From NCBI GenBank assembly GCA_036267355.1, contig DATAWG010000037.1:1-45758 (forward strand): DNA of 45,758 bases. The letters run 5' to 3'. A program made the position numbers and the translations under genes. Below the pieces are notes generated by a model. That model was not told the DNA's origin, did not search any database, and saw only the letters and a program-made list of their open reading frames with translations. Shown here piece after piece: positions 27,401-35,157 of this stretch; positions within the stretch are counted from its first letter, which is position 1, and the number at the start of each line of letters is the position of its first letter. The DNA is from Pirellulales bacterium. GTDB lineage: Bacteria; Planctomycetota; Planctomycetia; Pirellulales; DATAWG01.

Positions 27401-29834
27401 TTCCCCGGATGAATCGCAAATCGTCACCACGAGCCAAGACGGCACGGCCATCGTTTGGGCGACGGAAACCGGCAAGGCCGGTCCGCCGTTCACAGGACAT
27501 TCCGGCCCGGTCTACACGGCCGCCTTCTCGCCCGACGGCCATTCGGTCGTGTCGGGCGGATACGACGATCGCGTATTGATTTGGGAGCCGGACAAGGTGC
27601 GTCCGTTCGATTATCAGTTGGCCGTTTCCGGCAACAAGAATCCGCCGCCCCCCTATCGGGCACTCGAAGGGCATTCGGGGCCTGTGCATACGGTCAGTTT
27701 CTCGGCCAACGGCAAATTGATCGTCAGCGGCAGCAACGACAACTCGCTCAAACTCTGGGATTTCGCCAGCGGCAAGCTCATCAAAACGCTCCGCGGCCAC
27801 GGCGGCTGGGTTGATAGCGCCGCGTTTTCGCCCGATGGCCATTGGGTCCTCTCCGCCAGCCACGACAGCAGCCCGAAAAACATCAAGCTGTGGAGCATCA
27901 AGGGCTACGAGGAAGTGCGCGTGCTGCAAGGCCGGGTGTTAGCCGGCCACACCGATGCCGTGCTCTCGGCCGCCTGTTCGCGCCGCGACGGCAAACGAAT
28001 CGTCACCGCCAGCCGCGACCGCACCGCGAAGATGTGGGATTTCGCCACGGGCCAATTGCTGCAAGACTTCGAAGAAGGACACGAATATCTCGCTTCGACT
28101 GCCCAATTCTTTCCCGACGGCAAGCGGCTGCTCACCGCCGCGGCCGACAACACGACGTGCGTTTGGAGTCTCGCGACGGGCACGGAAGAGTTCCGCCTCA
28201 ACCATACCGGCCGCGCTTCCGTTGCCGTGCTCTCGCACGACGGCAAGCTGCTGCTCACCGGCAGCGATGAAAAGACGCTTCCGGCCGCGCTCGGTGAAAA
28301 AGCGGCCGAAGCCAACCAGCAAGACAATGCCCATTTTTGGATCGCCCAGCTTTGGGATGCAGCAACGGGACAACGGATCCGCGCCACCAAGCCGCTTTCG
28401 GCGGAGATCTCCGCGGTCGCCTTCTCGCCCAACGACCAGCAGTTTTTCGTCGGCGATGCGCATGGCCACTGCACGCTGTGGACATCGGAAACTGCCGCCG
28501 AAATCCGTTCGCTCGACACGCACGCCGGCAAAATCACAGCGGCCGAATTCACCGCCGACGGCCACCGCATCCTCACCGCCAGCGCCGATCGCACCGTCGG
28601 CCAGTGGAATCTCGCCACGGGCGAAGAACCGCTGCCGCTGATCCTGCGGCATCCGGGCCCGGTCGCTGCGGTGGCCATCGTTCCACATAGTTCGCAAGCG
28701 CTTTCGCTCGGCGACGATGGCTTGGTGCGGCTATGGGATGTCGATCGGGCGAAAATGCTCGGCGTGATCGGCGGCGGCGAAGGCACCAGCCAGATTGGGG
28801 TTTCCGCCGACGGGCGACTCGCGCTGTGGGTCGATTACAAGGAGCGAACGCTCCATCTTTGGAGCTTTGCCGATCATCGCGAACTGGGTCCGCCAGGAGC
28901 GAAAGATTCGAAAGAGCCGTTTCTCCAGTTGAAAGATGGCCTGATCTGGTCGGCCGCCTTCTCGCCCGATGCTCAATATCTGATCACGGTCGGCGGCAAC
29001 GGCGCTCGCTTGTGGGATATCGCAACCGGCCGCCAGCGAATGACATTCACGCCGAATGGGGCCGTCGCCTCGGCAAGATTTTCTCCCGACGGCACCCGAA
29101 TCGTCACCGGAAGCTGGGACAACTCGGCAAAGATTTGGAACGTCAAAACCGGCCATGCCGAGCTAAAACTCGTGGGCCACCGCGGATACGTCAACAGCGC
29201 CGAATTCTCCCCCGACGATAAAGGTAAATGGGTCCTCACCGCTAGCGACGATGGCACCGCGCGGATTTGGGACGCGCAGACGGGCAAGTGCCTCCGCGAA
29301 TTCAAAGGCCATCAGGCCAATGTCACTTCCGCGACATTTTCACCAGACGGCAAGTACGTGCTGACCGCCTCCGGCGACAAAACGGCCCGCCTTTGGGATG
29401 CTCAGACGGCGAAGCAATTGCACATCTACAAGGGACATACGTGGGGACTGCTCTCGGCGGCATTTTCCCGCGACGGCCATCGCATCATCACCGGCAGCGC
29501 CGACACGACGGCCCGAATCTGGGATGTCGAAACCGAACAGACGCTGGCAACCCTTGCCGGGCATACTGCCGCCGTGACCTCGGTCGCCTTCTCCCCGGAC
29601 GGTCGCCGCGCCATCACCGGCAGCCAAGACGACACCGCCAAAATCTGGGATGCCGTCGGCGGCACGCGGGGCGACGCGGAAGCGTCGCGGCAGCGACGCG
29701 GCAAGGAAATGCTGACCCTCAAGGGGCACACCCAGGAAGTCACCTCGGTGACGTTTTCCGACGACGGCTCCTACGTCCTCACCGGCAGCCGCGACGGCAC
29801 CGCGATCATTTGGCTCGCCGCCCCCTGGAAATAA
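24438..29834 (+). CDS. Ser/Thr protein kinase with zinc ribbon and 21 WD40 repeats
   Basis: About 1798 aa. Residues 1-30 form a zinc ribbon (CPFC at 4-7, CPSC at 21-24). A Pro-rich linker follows to ~300. The Hanks-type kinase domain spans ~322-588, with IGEGGMGVVYAAR, VAIKML (Lys ~352), HRDLKPENVML, MDWGLA in place of DFG, and GGTPAYMAPEMA, so it looks active. One membrane segment lies near 688-710 (RIAVALGVAIVCGASMATI), followed by an Ala/Lys/Glu-rich coiled coil. From ~845 to the end I count 21 WD40 units (GH...V.S..FSPDG...L.ASxD.TARLWD), enough for three seven-bladed propellers. The topology predicts a cytoplasmic kinase and external propellers. The start at ATG 24438 gives the zinc ribbon directly; a GTG at 24393 is also open. 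It lies 68 bp after the surface protein gene and is possibly co-transcribed. Confidence 0.92.
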   Translation: MSNCPFCNADLSESPLRGGRCPSCGNMLAWQDAAQREPAGAPVSTPMNYGAPPQSGAAPEYGSPPLGFGAPQVQFAPPEQAPPPAQDPLAALKATMARIVNRGALEAAAGAQPTGPTLLPPGAGTGDGAPACPPLVAPSGVVEGETSPSSVPAAPTPASHPTPPTQPSPSSHPTPMMPRSYPTPRGNVDLTVELNPATADPSRVTPLDIRPVDPHADGGRGRSEDAAGRAGPSGPTIDIPAAKVKQPSTFNERRVAQTMAAGGGGAEDTEQVAKLWRGTFDPSTTPRTSLKGSGGPTARDSKLVIKHRALRDVREPARAGADYELLSVIGEGGMGVVYAARQAAIDRTVAIKMLKADIARDNDQREKFLSEAVVTGDLDHPNIVPIYDLGSNETGALFYSMKRVQGTPWMAVIDRKSNPENIDILMKVADAVAFAHSRGVIHRDLKPENVMLGDFGEVLVMDWGLALSMESFRKSGSITQTSSMGGTPAYMAPEMATGPIDRVGPASDVYLLGAILYEIIAKKPPHTGKNVMNCLYAAARNEIQPTTQSGELLEIAMRAMSTAVEARYASVQEFQSAIRQYQSHSESIVLSTRAQNDLDAAEISGDYQTYSRALFAFQEAAALWDGNVKARSGVSAAKLAYARRAAKKEDFDLAASLVDASDPAHVELHKQIVSAQRERDTRQQRLKNIRRIAVALGVAIVCGASMATIQINSQKNRALNAEIAAKIERDNALDAQNRATKAKLAADESAKQAQHSAAAALAAEGQARAAEGLERVAKQQATADADSAKKAKKAEEYQAYVARIGLAAAQIDGNAFDTAEQLLNDCPQAMRDWEWGRLRFLSTQSVQDYPGQVPVDSVAFDHEGKRFVSGSWDGEVRVWDVASGKVLRSIPYGGLYVHAVAFSPDDSLIAAGGNDKNGFVKLWDAKTGTLLRTLVGHTDDVLSVAFSHDGKRLLTASYDKTARLWDVATGKELQRYLGHNWWVWSAAFSPDESQIVTTSQDGTAIVWATETGKAGPPFTGHSGPVYTAAFSPDGHSVVSGGYDDRVLIWEPDKVRPFDYQLAVSGNKNPPPPYRALEGHSGPVHTVSFSANGKLIVSGSNDNSLKLWDFASGKLIKTLRGHGGWVDSAAFSPDGHWVLSASHDSSPKNIKLWSIKGYEEVRVLQGRVLAGHTDAVLSAACSRRDGKRIVTASRDRTAKMWDFATGQLLQDFEEGHEYLASTAQFFPDGKRLLTAAADNTTCVWSLATGTEEFRLNHTGRASVAVLSHDGKLLLTGSDEKTLPAALGEKAAEANQQDNAHFWIAQLWDAATGQRIRATKPLSAEISAVAFSPNDQQFFVGDAHGHCTLWTSETAAEIRSLDTHAGKITAAEFTADGHRILTASADRTVGQWNLATGEEPLPLILRHPGPVAAVAIVPHSSQALSLGDDGLVRLWDVDRAKMLGVIGGGEGTSQIGVSADGRLALWVDYKERTLHLWSFADHRELGPPGAKDSKEPFLQLKDGLIWSAAFSPDAQYLITVGGNGARLWDIATGRQRMTFTPNGAVASARFSPDGTRIVTGSWDNSAKIWNVKTGHAELKLVGHRGYVNSAEFSPDDKGKWVLTASDDGTARIWDAQTGKCLREFKGHQANVTSATFSPDGKYVLTASGDKTARLWDAQTAKQLHIYKGHTWGLLSAAFSRDGHRIITGSADTTARIWDVETEQTLATLAGHTAAVTSVAFSPDGRRAITGSQDDTAKIWDAVGGTRGDAEASRQRRGKEMLTLKGHTQEVTSVTFSDDGSYVLTGSRDGTAIIWLAAPWK

Positions 29835-29856
29835 CCCCAACCCTCCGCCCCGCCCC

Positions 29857-29924
29857 CAAGCCCAGGGAAGGCCTCCACCGTCCCTCCCACTTGCCACCCG
29901 CTTCCCCTGCCTTCCCTGGGCTTG
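29857..29924. repeat. Inverted repeat, CAAGCCCAGGGAA family (copy 1)
   Basis: The arms CAAGCCCAGGGAAGGC (29857-29872) and its exact complement (29909-29924) enclose a C-rich 36-nt loop. It starts 23 bp after the stop of the WD40 kinase and ends 46 bp before trpC. No U-tract follows. A second copy with the same arms but an unrelated loop is at 32056-32125. Confidence 0.85.
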
Positions 29925-29970
29925 CGCCACCAAACCCACCTCCACTCAAAAACCCCACTCTCCCCGCCCC

Positions 29971-30768
29971 ATGCTCGACAGGATCGTCGCCTCGAAACGT
30001 CGCGAAGTCATCGCCGCGAAAGCTGCCGCGCCGGAAGCCGGCGTGCGCGACGCTGCCGCCCAGGCGCCGCCGCCGCGCGACTTTTTCGCCGCGCTGGCTC
30101 AAGGCGGGCCGATCCGCTTGATCGCCGAAATCAAGCGTGCCAGCCCTTCCGCCGGCGCGATCCGCACGGATTGCGATCCACTCGAAATCGCCGCGATCTA
30201 CCAGCGCCATGGCGCGCATTGCCTGAGCGTGTTGACCGATGGCCCGTTCTTTCAAGGAAGCTTGACCGATTTGCAGCAAGTGCGCGCGGCGGTTCGGCTG
30301 CCGGTGCTGCGCAAGGATTTCATTCTCGATCCGTACCAAGTGTTCGAAGCCCGGGCGGCCGGGGCCGATGCCGTCTTGCTGATCGCCGAATGCCTCGACG
30401 ACTGCGGTTTGCGATCGTTGCACGATGAAATCGTCGCGCTCGGGATGACGCCACTCGTGGAGATCTACGAGCCGGAGAATTTACAGCGTGTGTTCGACGC
30501 CGGGGCAACCTTGATCGGCGTCAACAACCGCGATCTGCGGACGTTCAAAACCGATTTGGACCATACGCTACGGCTCCGCGACCGCATTCCCGACCAATGT
30601 GTCCTCGTCGCCGAGAGCGGCATTCGCGGCCGTGCCGACGTGCTTCGCTTGGAAGCCGCGGGCGTCGATGCAATACTTGTAGGAGAGGCACTGATGGCCA
30701 GCCCGGATATCGGCGCCGCCGTCGATGCATTATTGGGCCACGAAACGGCTCCGAGCCCGCAGCGCTAG
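29971..30768 (+). CDS. trpC: Indole-3-glycerol phosphate synthase
   Basis: A 265-aa (beta/alpha)8 enzyme that converts carboxyphenylaminodeoxyribulose phosphate to indole-3-glycerol phosphate in tryptophan synthesis. The family signatures are all visible: LIAEIKRASPSAG (catalytic Lys), CLSVLTDGPFFQGS, VLRKDFILDPYQVFEARAAG (catalytic Lys/Asp region), LVEIYEPENL, LIGVNNRDLRTFKTDL (Glu/Asn site), VAESGI and ILVGEALM. The length is normal for a monofunctional TrpC. The ATG at 29971 lacks a Shine-Dalgarno, which is not unusual in this window. No other trp gene is adjacent, so the pathway genes are dispersed here. The following gene starts 72 bp downstream. Confidence 0.95.
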   Translation: MLDRIVASKRREVIAAKAAAPEAGVRDAAAQAPPPRDFFAALAQGGPIRLIAEIKRASPSAGAIRTDCDPLEIAAIYQRHGAHCLSVLTDGPFFQGSLTDLQQVRAAVRLPVLRKDFILDPYQVFEARAAGADAVLLIAECLDDCGLRSLHDEIVALGMTPLVEIYEPENLQRVFDAGATLIGVNNRDLRTFKTDLDHTLRLRDRIPDQCVLVAESGIRGRADVLRLEAAGVDAILVGEALMASPDIGAAVDALLGHETAPSPQR

Positions 30769-30840
30769 CAAGCAAGCGATCGTAGGCCGGCTCGACGAAA
30801 CCCTTGCGCGCAGCGGGCTCCGGGAGACTCGCATTTCACC

Positions 30841-32031
30841 ATGACCCGTCGCCTCGCCAATCATCGCGCGACTTTCCCGATCGGGTTGATTATCTGCGGC
30901 GCAATCGGCTTGCTGCTCTGCACGGCGGCGGTCGCTGGCGCTTGCCCGTTTTGCAATGCCGTCAAGCCGACGCTGGCGCAGCAGCGCGATGCGTCGGCAA
31001 TCGTCGTGCTGGCGGAGGCGGTCGATAAACCCAGCGGCGCCCCGGGCTCCAGCGACACTCGCCGTCAGACGTTTCGCGTTCATTCACTTCTCAAAGGCGG
31101 GAAGCGGCTGGGCAAGATCGAATCGTTGCGGATCGTGCCGGACGCCCCGGTCAAAGAAGGCTCATTGAGCTTGCTGCTCGGCTCCGGCGCCGACGACACA
31201 TCGCTCGATCAGTTCCAATGGACCGCGATCCCGCTGGATGAAACGGCATACGCCTATGTCTTCCGTGAGCCGGCACTGCTCCTGCCGAGCGGCGAACGTC
31301 TCAAATATTTCGCCCGCTATCTCGAAAACCGCAATCCATTGGTGGCGGGCGATTCGCTCGAGGAATTCGCCCACGCGTCGTTCGACGACACGGTGCAAGC
31401 GGCCCGCACGCTGTCGATGGCCGATTTGCGGCGTTGGCTCGTCGATCCGCAGGTGCCGCCGGAACGAAAGGGCTTTTACGGTTTGGCGCTTGGACTGGCG
31501 CCCGAGCCGGCCGACCGCCGCGTCAACGAGGAACTTCTGCATCGGCAAATCGTCGCCCCGGCCAGCGACTTTCGCGCCGGCTTCGACGGCGTGCTCGGCG
31601 GCTATATGCTGCTGACCGGACGCAAAGGGCTCGACCTGCTCGACAACCGCTACTTCGCCAATCCCAAGGCCGCGATCGGCGACGTGCAGCATGCGATGCG
31701 GGCATTGCGGTTCTACCATCAATTCGGGCACGGCATCGATTCGAATCTCGAGGCCGAGGCGCTGTCGCATGCTTTGGCGCGGCCTGAATTCGCGGCTGAT
31801 GCGACGATGGATCTTGCGCGGTGGCAGTATTGGCCGGTGGAGCCACGCGTGGCGGCGATCTACACCGAACGAGGCTATGGCGATGCGGTGACTCATCGCG
31901 CGATCGTCGGCTATCTCAAAGCGTGCCCGAAGCCCGAAGCCGCCGCGGCGCTTGCGCATTTGCGCTCGGTCGATCCGCAGGGCATCGCCGAAGCGGAGAA
32001 ATGGCTGGAAATTTTCAACGGCGCGAAATAG
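30841..32031 (+). CDS. Secreted protein with CPFC motif, unknown function
   Basis: A 396-aa protein with an N-terminal hydrophobic export signal (FPIGLIICGAIGLLLCTAAV, then AGACPFCNAVKPTL). The CPFC immediately after the signal could form a redox or metal site, or its first Cys could be a lipid attachment site; the lipobox is imperfect. The next ~110 residues are a beta-rich region (SAIVVLAEAVDKPSG, FRVHSLLKGGKRLGKIESLR) like an OB-type domain. The remainder is mostly helical, with ERLKYFARYLENRNPLVAGD, RRWLVDPQVPPERKGFYGLA and ALRFYHQFGHGIDSNLEAEA, and resembles HEAT-like repeats. I do not recognise a named family. GGGAG lies 14 nt before the ATG. It follows trpC, but no functional link is apparent. 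Confidence 0.75.
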   Translation: MTRRLANHRATFPIGLIICGAIGLLLCTAAVAGACPFCNAVKPTLAQQRDASAIVVLAEAVDKPSGAPGSSDTRRQTFRVHSLLKGGKRLGKIESLRIVPDAPVKEGSLSLLLGSGADDTSLDQFQWTAIPLDETAYAYVFREPALLLPSGERLKYFARYLENRNPLVAGDSLEEFAHASFDDTVQAARTLSMADLRRWLVDPQVPPERKGFYGLALGLAPEPADRRVNEELLHRQIVAPASDFRAGFDGVLGGYMLLTGRKGLDLLDNRYFANPKAAIGDVQHAMRALRFYHQFGHGIDSNLEAEALSHALARPEFAADATMDLARWQYWPVEPRVAAIYTERGYGDAVTHRAIVGYLKACPKPEAAAALAHLRSVDPQGIAEAEKWLEIFNGAK

Positions 32032-32055
32032 CTGTTTCCAGCCATTCCAGCGGCC

Positions 32056-32125
32056 CCAAGCCCAGGGAACGCCGCCAAATCATTCTCCAATTGGTACAAT
32101 CTTCGTCGGCCTTCCCTGGGCTTGG
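32056..32125. repeat. Inverted repeat, CAAGCCCAGGGAA family (copy 2)
   Basis: The 19-nt arms (32056-32074 and 32107-32125) pair at 18 of 19 positions and contain the same CAAGCCCAGGGAA core as the copy at 29857. The loop is 32 nt and unrelated to that of copy 1. It lies between the convergent stop codons of the CPFC protein and aroDE, so it could end transcripts from both sides. Confidence 0.85.
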
Positions 32126-32143
32126 AGATCGTGCGGGGAACCA

Positions 32144-33631
32144 TTACACCTTTGCGGCGCCGATGGCGCGTTTGAGAACATCGCGCATCAGATCCCAAGG
32201 GCTCTCCTTGCCGGTGAACAGCGTGAATTGCAAGCTCGCCTGGCGGATGAACATCTCCACGCCGGTGATCACCGTGCAGCTCTGGCTTCGCGCCTCTTTC
32301 ACCAACAGCGTGTTCTCCGGATTGTAGACTGTGTCGAACACGACCATCGCCGGGCGGAGATGGTGCTTTTCGAACGGCGATTCATCCATGTTCGGATGCA
32401 TCCCCACGGGAGTGCAATTGATCAACACGTCGGGCGAGACGGTGTGCCGGGCGGTCCACTCGACCGAGCGGCATTGCATCTCGCCGGCAAGTTGTTCGGC
32501 GCGGCTGGTGGTTCGGCCGGCGACAACCACATTCGCTCCCCGCCGCTTCAAGCCGTAGACGATCGCCCGGCCGGCTCCGCCGGCTCCGAGCACCAGCACG
32601 GTTTTGCCGTCGATCGGTCCGCGGTCGTATTCCGGCGGCTGCATGGCTCGGTCGAGGCTATCGAGTGCCGCGCGATAATCGGTGTTGTAGCCGATCATCT
32701 GGTCGCCGTCGAAAACAATCGTGTTCACCGCGCCGATGCCCTTCACGGCCGGGTCGAACTTGGCCAACTTCCGGAGCGCCGATTCCTTGTGCGGAATGGT
32801 GACGCTCAATCCGCGAATGCCCCAGGCGCCGGCTTGCGCCAAGAATTGATCGAGCGATTCGGCTGGCACGCGGAACGGCAGATAAACCGCATTCACGCCC
32901 GCATGCCGAAACGCCGCGTTGTGGACCTGCGGGCTCAGGCTATGGCCGATCGGGTCGGCGATCACGCCATACACGGCCGTCGCGGCGTCGATCTGATCGT
33001 AGTGATACACCTCCGACATTTGTTGAAAGCTGAGCTGGCCGGGAGCGAGCACGCGCTCGTGGTGAAATGTGGCGTAGCTCCAAGGCGAGCCGAACCGCCC
33101 GCACAAAATTCGCGACGGAGTGCCGATATCGCCCATACAGAAGCCGACGGTCGGCTGCTTGCTCTGGCCGACGAGTTGCAGCATGCGCAGATTGTCGCTG
33201 GGATGGTTGGCCATCGTGGCCAGTTTGACCACGTCGGCGTTGAGGGCCGATAGTTGGGCGTGGATTTCGGCCAGATCGTCGGGTGTCTTGCGAAAGTTGT
33301 GGTAGCTGATAAGCCGCTTTGTCTTGCCGAACCGGGGGATGCTGCCGGCGACGTCGCCCTCGAGATCGATGTATTCGACTCCTTCGGCGATCGCCGTGCG
33401 CAAGAGCATGAGGCGCTCGGCCTCCGTTCCGGTCCATTTTCCGCCATCCGCTTCGCGGCGGCAGGCGATAATCACGGGGCCGGGCCGATCGGCCAGCAAT
33501 CGCTTGAGATTCACCTCGCCGTTGATCCAATCCAAGCGCAGCTCGACAAGCTTCGCGCCGCCGTCGGCCAGGTGCCGATGTTCGGCAATCATGTGCCGAT
33601 GCCGTCCGCGGCCGATACTAGCACAAATCAT
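32144..33631 (-). CDS. aroDE: Bifunctional 3-dehydroquinate dehydratase / shikimate dehydrogenase
   Basis: A 495-aa fusion for steps three and four of the shikimate pathway. Residues ~1-220 are a type I dehydroquinase, with LVELRLDW, IIACRREADGGKW, YIDLEGD, LISYHNFRKTP (catalytic His) and VVKLATMA (Schiff-base Lys). Residues ~225-495 are shikimate dehydrogenase, with GVIADPIGHSLSPQVHNAAF, LSVTIPHKE (catalytic Lys), GAVNTIV, GYNTDY (catalytic Asp) and the NADP loop LVLGAGGAGRAIVYGL. The C-terminal helix FTLFTGKESPWDLMRDVLKR is typical. The start ATG at 33629-33631 opens directly into MICASIGRG; the frame stays open to 34207, but that extension overlaps the esterase gene and is nonsense. The AroD-AroE order matches the fusions known from Chlamydiae and plants. 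Confidence 0.95.
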   Translation of the reverse strand: MICASIGRGRHRHMIAEHRHLADGGAKLVELRLDWINGEVNLKRLLADRPGPVIIACRREADGGKWTGTEAERLMLLRTAIAEGVEYIDLEGDVAGSIPRFGKTKRLISYHNFRKTPDDLAEIHAQLSALNADVVKLATMANHPSDNLRMLQLVGQSKQPTVGFCMGDIGTPSRILCGRFGSPWSYATFHHERVLAPGQLSFQQMSEVYHYDQIDAATAVYGVIADPIGHSLSPQVHNAAFRHAGVNAVYLPFRVPAESLDQFLAQAGAWGIRGLSVTIPHKESALRKLAKFDPAVKGIGAVNTIVFDGDQMIGYNTDYRAALDSLDRAMQPPEYDRGPIDGKTVLVLGAGGAGRAIVYGLKRRGANVVVAGRTTSRAEQLAGEMQCRSVEWTARHTVSPDVLINCTPVGMHPNMDESPFEKHHLRPAMVVFDTVYNPENTLLVKEARSQSCTVITGVEMFIRQASLQFTLFTGKESPWDLMRDVLKRAIGAAKV

Positions 33632-33768
33632 TGGTGGTCCATCAAGGGTGTGGTCAACGGCGGCCTTAGGTTCGGCCGAAAAATCGCTTCTCCGCAGCAC
33701 TCTCTCCCCTTGCGGGAAAGGGCAGGATGAGGCGATGCGAAAAATGAAAGTTGTTTTTCGGCCGATCC

Positions 33769-34530
33769 TTACTTCTTGAGCGGATGATCGGCGAAGAACT
33801 GCCAGATCGTTTCGTTGACGTTGTATTTCGTGCCCCACATGTGGCCGACGCCGGCCAGCTCGACATACTTCACTTCGTGCCCTTCTTTCTGGTATTTGTC
33901 GCGATTGTCGCGGGCCATTTGCACGGGAAAGATTTTGTCCTTTTCGCCGTGGATGATCAGCACCGGGAATTTTCGCTCGGCGTTGATTCCCGGCAACGTT
34001 TGTTGCCCCAGCGGGCCGGAATGCGAGGCGACGGCCGCGACCACCTTCGAGCGTTCTTTCCCCACGACGTGGGCGAAATATCCGCCGTTCGACATTCCCA
34101 GCACGTAAATTCGATCGGGATCGATCTTGTAGTCGGCAGAAATCTTCGCCACGAGTGCGTCGAAAAATGCCAGATCGGCCCGCACCTTTTCCGGCTTCAG
34201 CCCCCAACTGCGATCGATGGCGTTGGGATAGGCGATGATGAACGCGTGTTGGTCGGCCGTCTCGTTCAGCTTCGTGTAGTGCGGCATGAGGTCCTTGCTG
34301 TCGATCAGCATCGCATGAAACGCGATCACCAGCGGAGCCGGCTTTGAGAGATCGACCGATTGCGGCACGACCAGACGGTAAATCCGCGTGACGCGGCCGA
34401 CCTCGAGCGTCTCGGTGGCGAATTCCCCATGCCGCGGCTCAGCCGCCCACACCGCGCCGGACCAGAGGGCGAAACAAACGCCAATCGCGGTCCGTAGGCG
34501 GGCCGGAAAAACTCGACGAATTCGCGGCAT
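33769..34530 (-). CDS. Secreted alpha/beta-hydrolase esterase (PHB depolymerase-like)
   Basis: A 253-aa protein with a signal peptide (LRTAIGVCFALWSGAVWAAE). The fold matches the LpqC/PHB-depolymerase/feruloyl-esterase group: RIYRLVVPQSVDLSKPAPLV, then VIAFHA (oxyanion region), the nucleophile elbow LGMSNGGYFAH (Ser ~144), an Asp in HGEKDKIFPVQ, and the final His in LAGVGHMWG. All three residues of the triad are present. The substrate is unknown; family members cleave esters of polysaccharides or polyhydroxyalkanoates. I preferred the ATG at 34528-34530, with GGAG about 8 nt upstream, over one nine codons earlier. The gap to aroDE (137 bp) contains a short purine-rich palindromic stretch around 33700-33735; no other features were seen there. 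Confidence 0.85.
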   Translation of the reverse strand: MPRIRRVFPARLRTAIGVCFALWSGAVWAAEPRHGEFATETLEVGRVTRIYRLVVPQSVDLSKPAPLVIAFHAMLIDSKDLMPHYTKLNETADQHAFIIAYPNAIDRSWGLKPEKVRADLAFFDALVAKISADYKIDPDRIYVLGMSNGGYFAHVVGKERSKVVAAVASHSGPLGQQTLPGINAERKFPVLIIHGEKDKIFPVQMARDNRDKYQKEGHEVKYVELAGVGHMWGTKYNVNETIWQFFADHPLKK

Positions 34531-35157
34531 CACGACATCTCCGAACGTCAATTCCAACGGCCCTGCCGTAGTATACCGCGGAAACCACGAAAAAGAGAAA
34601 CCATGAAATACGGGATTTCACGAAATCGGAAAGGCGGAAGGAAACCAAGTCGCGTCATGGTTCCCTCTGGAAGGACTTCGAGCAAGCCTGGCTTCCGATT
34701 CACGTTGCCGGCGTCAATATCGCCCGGCGCGGGAAAGCGCAGATCGTGTTTGGCGTCCCCGATAGCGCGCCAAACGAACATGACAATGCCGAGGGCTCGT
34801 CGAACGACCGGAACGGACCGTGCCCAAGCTTAATGCTGGCTCTTTGCGCGCCCATCCTCGCTTACGCTTCGGGTTTGTGTGCTTCGCAACATTAGCCCGA
34901 AGCGTTAGCGAGGAAGGACCCGCCGTTTGATGGTCAACCGCCGTTTGTTCGTCGAGCGGCGTTTGTTCGTCGAGCGGCGTTTCGGACGGCTCTTCGGAAC
35001 GGACAGTGCCGAAGCTCAATGCTGGCCCTTCGCGCGCCCATCCTCGCTTACGCTTCGGGTTTGTGTGCACGCTTCGCAACACTAGCCCGAAGCGTTAGCG
35101 AGGAAGGACCCGCCGTTTGATCGTCAACCGCCGTTGGATCGACAAGCGGCGTTTTGT
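34531..35157. other. Repeat-containing intergenic region
   Basis: A 627-bp gap. The first part (to ~34800) has a small hairpin GAAAT-ACGGG-ATTTC near 34605-34622 and some ACCACGA repeats related to the CCACGGAT family. The second part is the duplicated element described next. Minus-strand frames here spell the same peptide twice (around NPKRKRGWAR) because they read the two repeat copies. I regard them as non-coding. Confidence 0.6.
34810..35135. repeat. Tandem-duplicated element with 18-bp hairpins
   Basis: Two direct copies of a ~135-bp unit (about 34810-34944 and 34996-35135) are nearly identical. Each has a long hairpin with arms CCTCGCTTACGCTTCGGG and CCCGAAGCGTTAGCGAGG, pairing at 17 of 18 positions. 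Arms are at 34856-34873/34896-34913 and 35042-35059/35086-35103, with loops of 22 and 26 nt. Between the copies an 18-bp unit, CGTTTGTTCGTCGAGCGG, is itself repeated twice in tandem. The loops differ by a small insertion (CACG) while the arms are identical. Confidence 0.85.

Noticed and set aside
33642-34207. N-terminal extension of aroDE to give a 687-codon product
   Set aside because: The extension overlaps the esterase gene in another frame and is Arg-rich nonsense; dehydroquinase begins naturally at MICASIG.
34714-35082. Minus-strand frame with repeated NPKRKRGWAR peptides
   Set aside because: The peptide repetition is fully explained by the duplicated hairpin element; no ribosome site and no protein-like features.
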